Below, piece after piece: positions 31,439-41,521 of a DNA stretch of 64,000 nt (position 1 is its first letter; each line of letters starts with the position of its first letter). The notes beneath the pieces were generated by a model. The model ran no database searches and was not told the DNA's origin. It saw only the letters and a program-made list of their open reading frames with translations. This DNA is from Loripinus fragilis (lineage: Eukaryota > Mollusca > Bivalvia > Lucinida > Lucinidae): the NCBI GenBank assembly GCA_964019695.1, contig OZ026515.1, forward strand, positions 42,647,994 to 42,711,993, given 5' to 3'. The position numbers and the translations under genes were made by a program.

Positions 31439-31624
31439 AATGTCCACCTGGGATTACCCAGAAATTCTGTGATAATCTTGGAGATCAGTGTAACAATTGC
31501 CAGCCAAAACAAGGTCAAGGACAGGGACAAGGACAAGGTCAAGGACAGGGACAAGGTCAAGGACAAGGCCCTAATAAAGCAATGGATGAAAAATATACAA
31601 ACGATCAAGGTGTTTGCTTGCACT
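31439..31624 (+). CDS. Exon N: Cys module with ten Gln-Gly dipeptides
   Basis: Acceptor TTTATTCAG and donor GTAAGTAT, phase 1 at both ends; residues 741-801. ECPPGITQKFCDNLGDQCNNCQPK is followed by exactly ten Gln-Gly pairs (31510-31569), then PNKAMDEKYTNDQGVCLHC. The dipeptide is written with mixed codons (CAAGGT, CAAGGA, CAGGGA), so it is an established protein repeat, not a pure microsatellite. Gln/Gly repeats give flexible, adhesive or cross-linkable spacers in matrix proteins. The Cys module is not assigned to a family. Confidence 0.85.
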
Positions 31625-31646
31625 GTAAGTATACAAGTACACATTT

Positions 31647-31850
31647 AACTCTTTTCATGCTGGGTAATTTTTCACACTTTTTTGTCGTCTGTTGATTTTG
31701 TATATAAAATTCAACATTTTCAAAAACTCTTTAAGGAATACGATCAGAGTGTAAAACAGTTTGGATCCAGATCAGGCCCAATCTTTTGTCTGATCTGGGT
31801 TCAAACGGTTTGCAAAGGTTATCAGCAGACATGAGTAGCTAGGCAAAATG
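31647..31850 (+). repeat. MITE family C copy
   Basis: AACTCTTTTCATGCTGGGTA start; AGATCAGGCCCAAT centre; ends TAGCTAGGCAAAATGC. Begins about 20 bases after the donor. 31850-32130 holds a decayed family E/T hairpin near 31975-32040. Confidence 0.72.
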
Positions 31851-32136
31851 CAAGTGTCCCTCAAACCTTTAAGTGCATGCAGACTGATTCATGCATTTAT
31901 TTTCTCTCCAAGAAAATGGGATATTGTGATTTTGTTTACCTTATATAAGCTGAGCAACCTTTTCATGGTACATTGGCAAACAGGATAGACCCAGATCAGA
32001 GGCCGCAAAATGCAACATTTGATCAGGGTATTCACTGTTTACAAATAGAATGTTCTATTTAAACTAGAATAAAAATGAAAGGACCACCAAGCAACCCTTT
32101 AATTGAAAACATTCTCCTCCAAAGACCATTTGGCTT

Positions 32137-32714
32137 AACCCTTTCCTTCATGAATATTAATGCTAAGCTCTACCCACTATGCATGATTGCCAAGCCGCGT
32201 AGCGCAGTTGGTAACGTGTCTGGCTACAGATGCGAAGCTGACTGCAGATCCAGGGGTCGCGAGTTTGATCCCGGCCCGGTCCCATACTTTCGTGGAGATT
32301 GATCATGAAATAATTTCTACGGTCATTCTACCCCCTTCCGCTGAATCATTCATGAAGGGTTGTTGTCAGTTACAAGCGAAAGTATGTGCACGAATTACTG
32401 GTTACCCGCTTGTTCAAGCTTGCCCAGGAAAAAAATGTGGTTAGGTGAACTAACCGTCCCGCAATGACCATAACTGTTGACTTGGGACGTAAAGCAACAA
32501 AACAAACAAACAAACACTATGCATGATTATATAAATAAACATTCAAAGAAATTACTTGTCAGGTCCACCAGTGTAGGATCATATTTAATCATATTTCAAT
32601 AGGCATGCAAACAGAGTTGACCCAGATCAGGCAGCTCTTATAAGAGCTGCTTGGTCTGGGTATGCTCTGTTTGAAAAAGCATCAAAAGGCATCTCTGTGG
32701 GGTAAAGGGTTAAA
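32137..32714 (+). repeat. MITE family T copy interrupted by SINE family 1
   Basis: The left part has TTAACCCTTTCCTTCATGAA, the right part has GGCAGCTCTTATAAGAGCTG and GGTAAAGGGTTAA. The SINE at 32190-32515 splits it. Confidence 0.75.
32190..32515 (+). mobile_element. SINE family 1 with 13-bp target duplication
   Basis: ACTATGCATGATT occurs at 32177-32189 and again at 32516-32528, flanking a complete SINE from the CCGCGTAGCGCAGTTGG head to the AACAAACAAAC tail. Very clean insertion, so probably young. Confidence 0.9.
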
Positions 32715-32721
32715 TTGGTTA

Positions 32722-32955
32722 GGCCTTGTTGTGAGAAAACATGTCTGGGGATTCCAACAAGGTCATATCAAATCCAGCTTGCTCAGCTACAGAGACTAGA
32801 TAGAAAATTACAATTCGGTTTGTGGCAGGTTAAGATATATTATTCTCTAATAAGCGTATAACAAAGGCACTGATCAGATTGCACAGATTCGTAGACTGGT
32901 CTGCACCTTTGTTGTTTACAAACCACCGAAGACATGTTCTATTGCGTTGCGACCC
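32722..32955 (+). repeat. Repeat family N copy
   Basis: AGGCCTTGTTGTGAGAAAAC start; AACAAAGGCACTGATCAGAT interior; TATTGCGTTGCGACCCAG end. Confidence 0.65.
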
Positions 32956-33239
32956 AGTTAGCATACATGTATTCCAAAATTAGGAGCACTGATTGTCCAC
33001 CAAAAATCAATCAGACTAAGAGTTCAGATTCAGATCAGGCTGCACATAAAACATGCAGAAAATGTGCTAAAGAGTCATATGCTTCATTGGATTACAAACA
33101 AAATTGATACTTGAAAATTATTATTTGGACTTGTGACACCATGATCATGTCATATTTAGTGACCTTGCATATACGCACCTGTGCAGTGAAATACATATTG
33201 TGTTAAAAAAATTTCTACAATAATTTGGTAATATAGAAA

Positions 33240-33480
33240 TGAGCCGTGACATGAGATTTCCAACAATGTGCTATGTGCGACAAGCTAAGTCTCAGATCAG
33301 CCTGCGCATACAGGCAGTCTGATCAGAGCCTTTGCTAGTTGCCTGTATATTTTTTAAGAGTGTTAAGCTACTGACTGAACATCATTTGGAGTTTCTAAGC
33401 TTAAAAGGGGGCTGCACAGGCCAGTCTGAGTCTACACTTGTCAAAATGCCACATTGTTGGAAATCACATGTCCTGGCTCA
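33240..33480 (-). repeat. MITE family D copy
   Basis: TGAGCCGTGACATGAGATTT to CACATGTCCTGGCTCA, interior order reversed relative to 19086-19324. Confidence 0.82.
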
Positions 33481-33534
33481 AATACTTTTTTCCATTATAA
33501 TTTTATGTTTATAGTAACTATATTCTTTAAACAG

Positions 33535-33696
33535 GTGATACTTGCCCAGCTGGTCAGGGCCAGAGGAAGTGCAATGAGAATCTGTGTAAAAACGCAGTTT
33601 GTGAACGATACCCGAGCGCTAGATGTACCATTAACAGATGTACTTGTGAGAAGGAGTTTGTCAACGCCTCAAACCACGTCATCAACTGTGCAAAAT
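33535..33696 (+). CDS. Exon O: nine-cysteine module (CNENLC..C..C type)
   Basis: Acceptor TTTAAACAG and donor GTATGTAT, phase 1 at both ends; residues 803-855. DTCPAGQGQRKCNENLCKNAVC, YPSARCTINRCTCEKEF and VNASNHVINC. The frame C..N.C..A.C...P.A.C.INxC..C...F....V.C is familiar from molluscan extracellular proteins, but I cannot name it. The Cys that opens the exon is split over the intron (T|GT). NAS in the last part is a potential N-glycosylation site. Confidence 0.85.
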
Positions 33697-33839
33697 GTAT
33701 GTATCTAGCCATAGCACTAGTTAACCCTCGGGGACCTGTTAAATTTGGGAAATCATTAAATGGAGAAATTGCCATTTTAAATGTATTATAGATCAAATGA
33801 GAAATTAGCAGTATAAAGCTGTAACATATTTGTTACTTA

Positions 33840-33990
33840 ATTGCCGGTCATAAAACAAATGAAAATTTGCATAAAAATGTGAATGAAAATGTTTTCATTC
33901 ACATTTTAATGCAAATTTTCATGGAACTGTAACTTTGCTATTTATGATCGGATTTTCATGAAATTTTCACCTAAATGTAGAATTAAGATA
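33840..33990. repeat. Foldback repeat
   Basis: GAATGAAAATGTTTTCATTC is the palindromic centre. Arms such as AATTTGCATAAAAATGTG and its complement extend outward. Confidence 0.65.
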
Positions 33991-34129
33991 TTGAGAACGA
34001 TATACTCCATTTTGGCTTCAAATGAGGCCTAGGAAAATCCCTGAACCTACTGAACTCAGAGTGTCCAAAACCCTAAATTTGTTTGCCACTCTGAGTAGCG
34101 ATATTGCCACCAGTTTTTTTCCTGAAACA

Positions 34130-34325
34130 TTTAACCTTTTCCTTGCTAGCTGTGACTTTTGTCATCTACTGATGACTTTTTCAAAAAGTTTGATTCAGAT
34201 TTGGGATCAAAACTGTTTGACTCTTGAAAAGTGTTCCTTATTTTTTTTTTGTGAAAATGTTGATTTGAAAAAAGTCAGCAGACAACAATAAAAAGCATAA
34301 AAAATTGCCCAGCATGCAAAGGGAT
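34130..34325 (-). repeat. MITE family C copy
   Basis: AACCTTTTCCTTGCTAGC start, CAGCATGCAAAGGG end. Confidence 0.65.
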
Positions 34326-34527
34326 AATTTTGGTGGGTACCTGTGCTTTACCCTAAATATTTGAACCTATCATTTCCTTACCAAGATTAGATTAATTTCG
34401 TTTAGATTACAGCCACCCTGTTAAAATGACAGCAACCCTCAGATGAAAGAAATCATGCTTGATTTTTAAAATGAATGTGTGTCACTTTGGTAGGGAATAT
34501 CTGCAGTGAAAGTCAGTTTTTAAGAAC

Positions 34528-34722
34528 AATATAACCTTTCTTAAGCAGTCACTCAACAGAAGACCCTAGAAAAATGTTTTCAAGACAGATAATCACTTAA
34601 TGCAGACCAAAAGTATCGCAGAATGCTCTGGTTTTGCAATACTATTGACCTGAACTAACCTATCTCCTGTCTTTAAGATTTTCGTTTTGACTTTTTTTGA
34701 GTTGCCACTTAAGACATGTTTC
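34528..34722 (+). repeat. MITE family M copy
   Basis: AACCTTTCTTAAGCAGTCAC and CCACTTAAGACATG ends; AAAAGTATCGCAGAATGC core. 34723-34930 unassigned. Confidence 0.65.
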
Positions 34723-34931
34723 TTTTTGTTTCATTTAAATGAGATAAACACAAGCAACCACCTCAGAATATGTCAGAGTTCTTGCTCCCTACAAGTGATT
34801 AAGATTTTATTGGTGATAAGAAATATATGCTCACCATATATAAAAAGGTTGATTCATATATGGAACAAACTGTACAGTATACTCCATGTTTTAAGTATCT
34901 AATTTCTAAAGTTCATGATTTTTGAAATACA

Positions 34932-35453
34932 GTAAAACGACAATATAGGGATCAAACATGTTTTTCTATGCATTAACATCTGCTGGACCCCGAGCATGAA
35001 AGGCGAGGGTTTTAACAACCCCCGAGGGGTCCAGCTGATGTTTGTGTATCAGAAAACCATTTTTGATCGTTATTATTGCACAAAGTCATTTTGTCACTTG
35101 AAAACTTTGGATAAACGCTTTGAAAAACTCATTTTTGTATTACTATAATGGCGCGCAAAAACAGGAAGGATTCGTAGGTTTTGAAAATGCCTGTTCCAGA
35201 GTAAAGCCTTACGTCATCCTAACGTCACTAAATTACGTTTATTTCTATGCACGTTACTATTGATGACGTCAATATTTGTGACAGTCTAGAATGCGTTTAT
35301 TTGACAAATGGTATCTTAATGAAGGTCGAAAGTATTGCAGAATGCTCCCCTTGGAGTATTCTGCAATATTTTAGACCTGCATTAAGCGAAACTCAGTCTT
35401 CAACACCATATTTTGTCTTCTTTATGAGTGGCCGCTTAAGACAGGTTTTACTG
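34932..35453 (+). repeat. Repeat family L copy running into a family M copy
   Basis: 34932-35300 holds GGACCCCGAGCATGAAAGG..CCCCGAGGGGTCCAG and TGGCGCGCAAAAACAGGAAG; family L recurs at 63083-63388. 35300-35453 is family M with GCAGAATGCTCCCCTTGGAG. Confidence 0.65.
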
Positions 35454-35493
35454 TATTCATCTTTCACCCATGCTCACTTTCCTTTATTTGCAG

Positions 35494-35558
35494 TACATGG
35501 CAAGTGTGTACAACTTAAGAACCAAATGATGATCAAGGCATCTGAGAAAGCATTACAG
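35494..35558 (+). CDS. Exon P: Cys-helix of third TY1-like domain
   Basis: Acceptor TTTATTTGCAG and donor GTACGCTA; phase 1 in, phase 0 out; residues 857-877. HGKCVQLKNQMMIKASEKALQ has one cysteine, then a helix. It parallels CLREKAVMMVLSEKLKG of the first TY1, including the same split after the helix with phase 0. This supports a shared ancestral gene structure for the two TY1 copies. Confidence 0.8.
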
Positions 35559-35564
35559 GTACGC

Positions 35565-35785
35565 TAAATGTGGCAAATTTCAAGCACTAGTTACTTGCCA
35601 AAGAAGCCAAGACAGTTTTTCAGTTATGTTGGGAGGCGTATTCCTGGGTTGAACCAGTAATAGGCAAAAGGATAAAGTGTCTTGCTCAAGGACACAATGC
35701 AGTGCCTCTGATGAGGTTCGAACCCACAGCCCCTCAATCTTCAGTCAAGAATTCTACCACTGAGAGCCACTGGGCTACTCATATT
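35565..35785 (-). mobile_element. SINE family 2, minus-oriented, next to a family E fragment
   Basis: Minus-strand reading shows GCCCAGTGGCTCTCAGTGG, AGGGGCTGTGGGTTCGAACC and TGTGTCCTTGAGCAAGACAC. Confidence 0.75.
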
Positions 35786-35821
35786 GGATTCTTGACGAAA
35801 TGTGTGGGGGACATGACATTA

Positions 35822-36061
35822 TGAGCCGCGACATGTGATTTCTAACAATGTGGCATTTTGACAAATGTAGACTCAGATGATCCTTTGCAGCCCCCTTTTA
35901 AGCTTAGAAACTTCAACTGGTGTTCAGTCATTAGCTTTAAAGTCATATAATATTCAAACGGTATGCAAAAGCCTCAGATCAGACTGCGCATATGCGCAGG
36001 CTGATCTGAGGCTTTGCTGGTCACACTTACCACATTGTTGGAAATCTCTTGTCGCGGCTCA
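35822..36061 (+). repeat. MITE family D copy
   Basis: TGAGCCGCGACATGTGATTT to CTCTTGTCGCGGCTCA; centre GCGCATATGCGC. Confidence 0.85.
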
Positions 36062-36415
36062 ATTATGTTTTTGCAGTTGTTCATTAGATACTGCAATTCG
36101 GAAATTTACGTGCGGATTTTATTTTAGCGAAAAGCGGTAAAAGTCATATTTGCAACTTTCAAAATTCGTGACTAAGGTATGATTTACTTATATCAGTAAG
36201 CAACATAGTAATATCACCATTTCGCGAGGGATTTATTTTCAAGAAACTTTGCATATGCAAAAATAAAATCCCCGCAAAAATTTCCAAATCTACAGTATTA
36301 ATGCTGAAGTGCAGACTGGTCTACGTCTTTGTTGTTATTTGCATGCAATAGAGCAAAAATTTCACAACAAGGTCCCATATAAGGTCCCATATAAATTCTC
36401 ATGGGAACCTCATTA

Positions 36416-36830
36416 TGGTAAATGTTCTAAAATTTCAAACACAATTTGCCTTCTTAAAAGGCCCAGACAAACAGTGCAGACCCAGATCAGACTACTTCTG
36501 ATGAAGCAGTCTGATCAGGGTCTTCCATGTTTGCGAGTCTGACAAGCATTTTGTGAATTCCAGCTCTGATAACCAACAGTTCAGTTGAGAACAGAAAAAG
36601 AAAGGTGTTCAAATGTTTAAAATTTAGAACATTTACCAGGCCTCCAGATATGAGTTGGTATCGAAAAGTTAGTTTGCTTATTTTTCAACCAAAACATATG
36701 TTGTTGGTACTCAAAAGAACCGTCTCAATGAGACGGTTCTTTTGAGCACCAATAACAAATGTTTAAGTTAATGGTTAAGAAAATATTTACAATCTTACAC
36801 GCAAAACTTTTCCCTAGCTGGCCCTATCAT
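36416..36830 (+). repeat. MITE family E copy followed by family F copy
   Basis: 36416-36636 (GGTAAATGTTCTAAAATTTC..AAATTTAGAACATTTACC) and 36643-36820 (CCTCCAGATATGAGTTGG..AACCGTCTCAATGAGACG). Confidence 0.78.
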
Positions 36831-36847
36831 TTACCTTATACTTTTAG

Positions 36848-37049
36848 GCTCGTGCAGCTGCTGCTGAGGACAATAACGCGGAAGAACCAACAGTCGAATT
36901 ATATTGTACACCCGGCGGCTCTTATCACTCCAATTGTACAATCCAGGCTGATAACACAAAATCTTGCTTCTGTCTGAACGTAGCTGATGGTACTAAAGCT
37001 CACGAAGTTGCACATGTTGTTCAGGGACAAGATGCAAAACCAAACTGTG
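36848..37049 (+). CDS. Exon Q: third TY1-like domain, main part
   Basis: Acceptor ATACTTTTAG and donor GTAAGTGT; phase 0 in, phase 1 out; residues 878-944. An Ala-rich acidic start (ARAAAAEDNNAEEP) is followed by VELYCTPGGSYHSNC, KSCFCLNVADGTK and a terminal PNC. C..GGSY..NC....CFCLN..DG..C parallels the TY1 exon at 19347. The usual QC after G.F is NC here. A predicted glycosylation site NCT lies in the domain. Confidence 0.85.
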
Positions 37050-37091
37050 GTAAGTGTGTAGTAGTATAGGTTAAAAAATTGAGCATAAAAT

Positions 37092-37685
37092 TGTAAAAGG
37101 GTTACATGCATTAAGAGGCTATTTTGGCCCCCCTATGAGGTCAAAAAATAAAAGTTGCTCTTCACAAGTTTTTTTTGTATTAGTTTATTAGAACAAAAGC
37201 CAAAGTGAAAAAGTATGGCATTTATTTGACTTTTGCGGTTGCTATGGTAAAAAAATGGCCACCAAAATAGGTTGAAAATAGGAAAATGACCATTTTTGTG
37301 GCAAATTTGAGACATGTAACAGAGGAATTAATATAGAGCACAAGCAAATACCAAAAAAATATTTTTACAGATTATGAGAATTATCACAGCACACAATATA
37401 TTAAAAGGTTTTTTTTGGTATTTGCTTGTGCTGATATCTAATTCTTAAAAAATTGGTCTTCAAAAGCCTCAAATTTGGCCTAAAATGGCAATTTCTCTAT
37501 TTTAAGCCTATTTTGTTGGCCATTTTGGTTACCATAGCAACCGGTAAAAGTAAAATAAATGCCAGAATTTTCACTTGGGCTATTCTTCTAATAAACCAAC
37601 AAGATGAAATTAGTGAAAAGCAACTTTCAGTTTTTGGCTCTAGAGGGGGCCAAAATAGCCCCTTAATGCACGTACCCCTTTTATT
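37092..37685. mobile_element. ~590-bp foldback element with ~240-bp inverted arms
   Basis: GTGCATTAAGGGGCTATTTTG-like ends mirror each other (37108 and 37640). Long paired arms include GGCTTTTGTTCTAATAAAC-like and GGTTGCTATGGTAA segments. No open frame of note. Confidence 0.75.
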
Positions 37686-37724
37686 ACCCATCAGTTTTAA
37701 CATATTTTAGGTAATCAAAAGAAA

Positions 37725-37806
37725 AGTCTGTCCCTCAGGATCACCATTTTTCATCACTCGGCAAGCCTCGTGATCCAATCGGTGATCCTAGGGACAGATT
37801 TTTCCA
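37725..37806. repeat. Short foldback repeat
   Basis: AAGTCTGTCCCTCAGGATCACC pairs imperfectly with GGTGATCCTAGGGACAGATT. Confidence 0.7.
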
Positions 37807-37879
37807 TCCCACCCTCACACTCATGATGGATTCTTATTATCCTTTGTGCAAGAAATCCTTTTATTACATACCAATGCAT

Positions 37880-38078
37880 GGGGGCGCAGTGGCTCAGTGG
37901 TAGAGTGCTTGACTGGAGACCGAGGGGTTGCGGGTTTGAGCCCCACCGGCGTCACTGCGTTGTGATCCTTGAGCAAGACACATTTATCCTAGGCTTAGAG
38001 CTGGTTCAACCCAGAAAGACCCGTCCCTGTTTAACTGAAAGATTGTTGATGGGACGTAAAGAATCAAATAAAACAAAA
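37880..38078 (+). mobile_element. SINE family 2, full copy
   Basis: GGGGCGCAGTGGCTCAGTGG head with box-B-like GGGTTTGAGCCCC, then TTGATGGGACGTAAAGAATC tail. Confidence 0.85.
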
Positions 38079-38162
38079 ACATACCAATGACAACATGGGA
38101 ATGTTAGCTTGCTTTTGACAAAATCTGTCTCAAATCCCTTCTTATGTGAGATAAGTGTTGCT

Positions 38163-38530
38163 AAATAGAGAATACTAGGTGAGTGTCTTTTGATATTGAG
38201 TTTACCAGGCAAGGCTTTGAGAATGCTTGTTGATTTTGCGAGGCTTGCCAAGTGATTCAACATGTGTTCTCAAAGCCAAGCCTGGTAAACTTGATATCAA
38301 AAGACGCAAACCTGGTATTCTATTTATAAGTTTACCCATTGTTTCACTCTTCAAACTAGCGATTATGAAGTAATTTTCGATTTTTGTATGATTCAGCGAC
38401 GTCATTCAAAAAGTGCAACATCATCATAACCTGATAAAGGCACATTCCTTGAGAAAGACAACGTTTATCAGGCAGCGTGCAACAATGCAGTTAATATGAG
38501 AGGTAACTGATAATACGAAATACCCTATAC
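38163..38530 (+). repeat. Repeat family H copy
   Basis: TAGAGAATACTAGGTGAGTG start and AAGCCAAGCCTGGTAAACTT arms. 38531-38870 unassigned. Confidence 0.7.
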
Positions 38531-38871
38531 ACAGCATTTTAGGCACATGATTCAGACTGTGTTCTAACAGAAATGAAAGTCCAATGGCTGATCATGCTGA
38601 GACAGTCAAGTTTTCATTATTAAAATTTTCAATGATTAAGTAAGCCTACTGGTGGTATTTTTCATCAAAAATTTATTCCAATGCTTTGAACATGTTGAAT
38701 GCATTGTCACAACTTGTGATCAACACATTTTGACCCTTTGGGCAAGGAACGCCCTGAGAATCTTGCCAATGTGAAAAAAGAAACTTATTTTCCTCAACAA
38801 ACTTTCTTATTGTTGTTGATTAGGTAATTCTTGTAAATCCATTTGATGAAATAACCATTTGTTCCTTGATT

Positions 38872-39187
38872 AAAGTGTTGTTGAATTACTATTTCAAATT
38901 GTGATATTTGGGTCGTACCTTTTTACAGGCACACCATTGTAAAAGTCAACTCAGTGGCGTCAACAACAGATGTTATACTGTACATACTGTACATTGGAAA
39001 ATTGGAAACCCAAACATCACAATTTGAAATAGTAATTCAACAACACTTTATAGGAGGAGTCTGATCTGGGTCCAAACTGTTTGCTTCTATACTTAATTGG
39101 TCAGTAATGTCAGGCAATTATTTGCAGCAGACGACTTCAACACACAACATTTTCAGATTCAATTTTTTCTTAGCGCTTTAAGAGTTA
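38872..39187. repeat. Foldback MITE inserted in a family A remnant
   Basis: 38872-39049 is framed by AAAGTGTTGTTGAATTACTA and its exact complement. From 39050 the right half of family A continues (GAGTCTGATCTGGGTCC..GCGCTTTAAGAGTTAA). Confidence 0.75.
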
Positions 39188-39372
39188 ATAAAGAGTGTAT
39201 AATTGAACCAAGACTTTCTAACTGACACTTACAAAGTTCAGCTTGCTAAAGTCCTCTGCTGAAGTCGTCTGCTGTAAATAATTGCCTAACAATACTGACA
39301 AAGTAAGTGTAGAAGCAAACAGCGTGGACCCAGAACAGACTGCTCCTATAGGAGCAGTCTGATCTGGGTCCA

Positions 39373-40172
39373 TCACTCTACCGGGCCACGTAGCGCAGTC
39401 GGTAACGTGTCTGGCAACAGATGCAAGCCTGACTGCAGATCCAGGGCAGGGTTGCCACGGTCAGGGAAAAAGTTCTGGAAAATGAAAAATTTTCCAGGTC
39501 AGGGAAAAGTCAGGGAATTACATTTTCAGTCAAGGAAATTTAAAAAAAAAAAAAAAAAAGTCATGGAAAAGTCAGGGAATTTCAAAATTTTCCTAAAAAG
39601 ATGCTAGTTAACAGGCTTCTGGAAATTTTAGTTTCCATAATTTGCAAGCAATATTAGAAAGGGAATGTTTTTGAACATAAATTGCAAGCAATTTATGTTC
39701 AGAAACATTCCTTTTCTAATATTTATGGTTTAAGATTTTTCTTTAAAGATTAAATCAGCAAGTTCAAATATTTGTGCAAAATCTTCGAATAGTCGATGGA
39801 TGAAAATGGCTAAAATTGGCCTTCCTAAAGGGTCTGGAAAACGGTTGAAAGTCAGGGAAAAGTCAGTGAAAAGTCAGGGAATTTTGAAATGGATATTGAG
39901 TGGCAACCCTGTCCTGGTCGCAAGTTCGATCCTGGCCCAGTCCCATACTTTCGTGGAGATTGATCATGAAATAATTTCTATGGTCATTCACCTCACTTCC
40001 GCCAAATCATTCAAGAAGGGTTGTTGTCAGTTACAAGCGAAAGTATGTGCACGAAGTACTGGTTAACTGCTTGTTCAAGCTTGCTCAGGAAAAAGTGTGG
40101 TTAGGTGAACTGACCATCCCGCCATGCCCATAGCTGTTGACTTGGGACGTAAAGCATCAAAACAAACAAACA
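39373..40172 (+). mobile_element. SINE family 1 interrupted by a TIR element
   Basis: Head CGGGCCACGTAGCGCAGTCG to GATCCAGGG at 39446. Body resumes TCGCAAGTTCGATCCTGG at about 39918 and ends with an AACAAACAAAC tail. Confidence 0.88.
39447..39911. mobile_element. 465-bp hAT-like non-autonomous element
   Basis: Perfect 12-bp ends CAGGGTTGCCAC / GTGGCAACCCTG. Subterminal GTCAGGGAAAAGTCAG motifs occur at both sides, and a hairpin lies at about 39625-39725. The end sequence is typical of hAT elements. Flanks TCCAGG and TCCTGG suggest a degraded target duplication. Confidence 0.85.
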
Positions 40173-40283
40173 ATGATCTGGGTCCACGCTGTTTGCCATA
40201 GAGGCTTCTTAAACATTTCAGCAGATGACTTTTGTTACGATTGCCGCATTAAGGGTTATGATGCTAGTCCTTCATATGCTGAA

Positions 40284-40345
40284 TACAGTAAAACACGTCT
40301 TAGGCGGCCACTCAAAAAGAACACCAAAATTGGTTTTCATGACAG
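40284..40345 (+). repeat. MITE family M fragment
   Basis: ACAGTAAAACACGTCTTAGG and CACCAAAATTGGTTTTCATG. It ends about 40 bases before the next acceptor. Confidence 0.6.
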
Positions 40346-40383
40346 ATTATCAGAGTGCATAAAAGTAATCTTTAATTTTTCAG

Positions 40384-40486
40384 ATCCAGTTCAGAAGAAA
40401 GCACCTAAAGTTGCTAAGAGTAAAGCGAAGCTGAGTGACAAAAAGATGAATCAGTTTACCCCAGCCCAGCAAGAGCTGATACTAAA
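40384..40486 (+). CDS. Exon R: basic Lys/Ala linker
   Basis: Acceptor AATTTTTCAG and donor GTAATTAC; phase 1 in, phase 2 out; residues 946-978. PVQKKAPKVAKSKAKLSDKK is strongly basic, followed by MNQFTPAQQELIL. The donor must fall before the in-frame TAA seven bases later. Phase 2 is unique in the gene and is met by the next exon, which starts with one base. A basic stretch beside the membrane-proximal region may bind polyanions; that is inference. Confidence 0.75.
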
Positions 40487-40819
40487 GTAATTACATTATA
40501 TCTACCATTACAGTAACATTTTAGAAGACTAAGGCTAGATTTTTTTTATTACTGTGTCTCCAGGCTTAATGTGACCCCGTTTTTTGCCGTTTATTCCTTA
40601 ATGGTTATTTTAATTGAAAAATAAATGAAAGAAATGAATTTAGATAGAGACCGCGTGATTAGAATATTTTTCTCACTTAAGTATTAGCTTTTATAATTCA
40701 ATATAATAATTCCAGAGGGAATAATAACAATAAAGTCAATGAATTGTATTCACTCTTTCTCAAATTTTCGGCCATGGGCCTTCTTCAGGATATTAGAAAG
40801 AATTTTCACAGCTAAGTAG

Positions 40820-40990
40820 CATCCATGATGACTATTATGGTATATGTTTACTGTCCATTGACAGTGGTGACGTGGCATCACTTCCTGCCAAGTTGCACTC
40901 AGATTGGCGTAACGTTAAATGACGTGACGTCATTTCCCGCCAAAAAAGTATATAAGGCCATCAGTTCAACATTGCAAAAGTACTTAAGAG
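40820..40990 (+). promoter_or_regulatory. Intronic promoter-like cluster: CRE, E2F-like site and TATA box
   Basis: TGACGTCA at 40925-40932, TTTCCCGCC at 40933-40941 and TATATAAG at 40949-40956 are in order and evenly spaced, with no coding frame following. Might be a genuine alternative promoter or the end of an unrecognised mobile element. Confidence 0.35.
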
Positions 40991-41521
40991 CATATGAACA
41001 ACTGCCACATGAATGACAAAAATAAGTAATCATTATATTTGTGAGAAAAAAGGGGGTGCGGGGGAAAAGGAGGGGTGCTCAAAAGAACCGTCTCATTGAG
41101 ACAGTTTTTTTCAGTGCTTACAACCGAAAATCACAATGATGAAAGCCCCTTGCTCTGTAACTTTTCATGCTATCTGGTTGTCCGATTAATAAATTAGAAA
41201 TCAATTATAAGAGTGTCAAACAAGATGGATCCAGATCAGGACCGAAGTTGATCCGGTCTCAATCTGGGTCCAAAATGTATATCGGCCAACCATAAAAGCA
41301 AACAAAAGCAACCAGCTTTGTAGCAAAAAAACTTCCAAAGGCCACCCATAGGTTTAGTTTAACAAAACTTCCAAAGGGCACCAACTTTCTCGCGTCGTGG
41401 CCTGTGTTGCTTACTTGACAGCTCTAGGACACATATTACAAGTGCAATTAAAAAAATGATGAGGAGGCTGTTCATCAGATATGTTAACGGGAGGCACATT
41501 ATTTGATTGCGCTTTGCTTGT

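Larger units (their letters stand above)
39240..40258 (-). repeat. MITE family A split by a SINE that is split by a hAT-like element
   Basis: Family A left part (to 39372) and right part (40173-40258, ending GCCGCATTAAGGGTTA) flank a SINE 1. TGATCTGGGTCCA at both junctions is the SINE target duplication. Confidence 0.88.

Noticed and set aside
37880..37960. tRNA gene from the CTCAGTGGTAGAGTG head
   Set aside because: The same head with the same 3' body and tail occurs many times, so it is a SINE head, and no proper acceptor stem or cloverleaf is seen.
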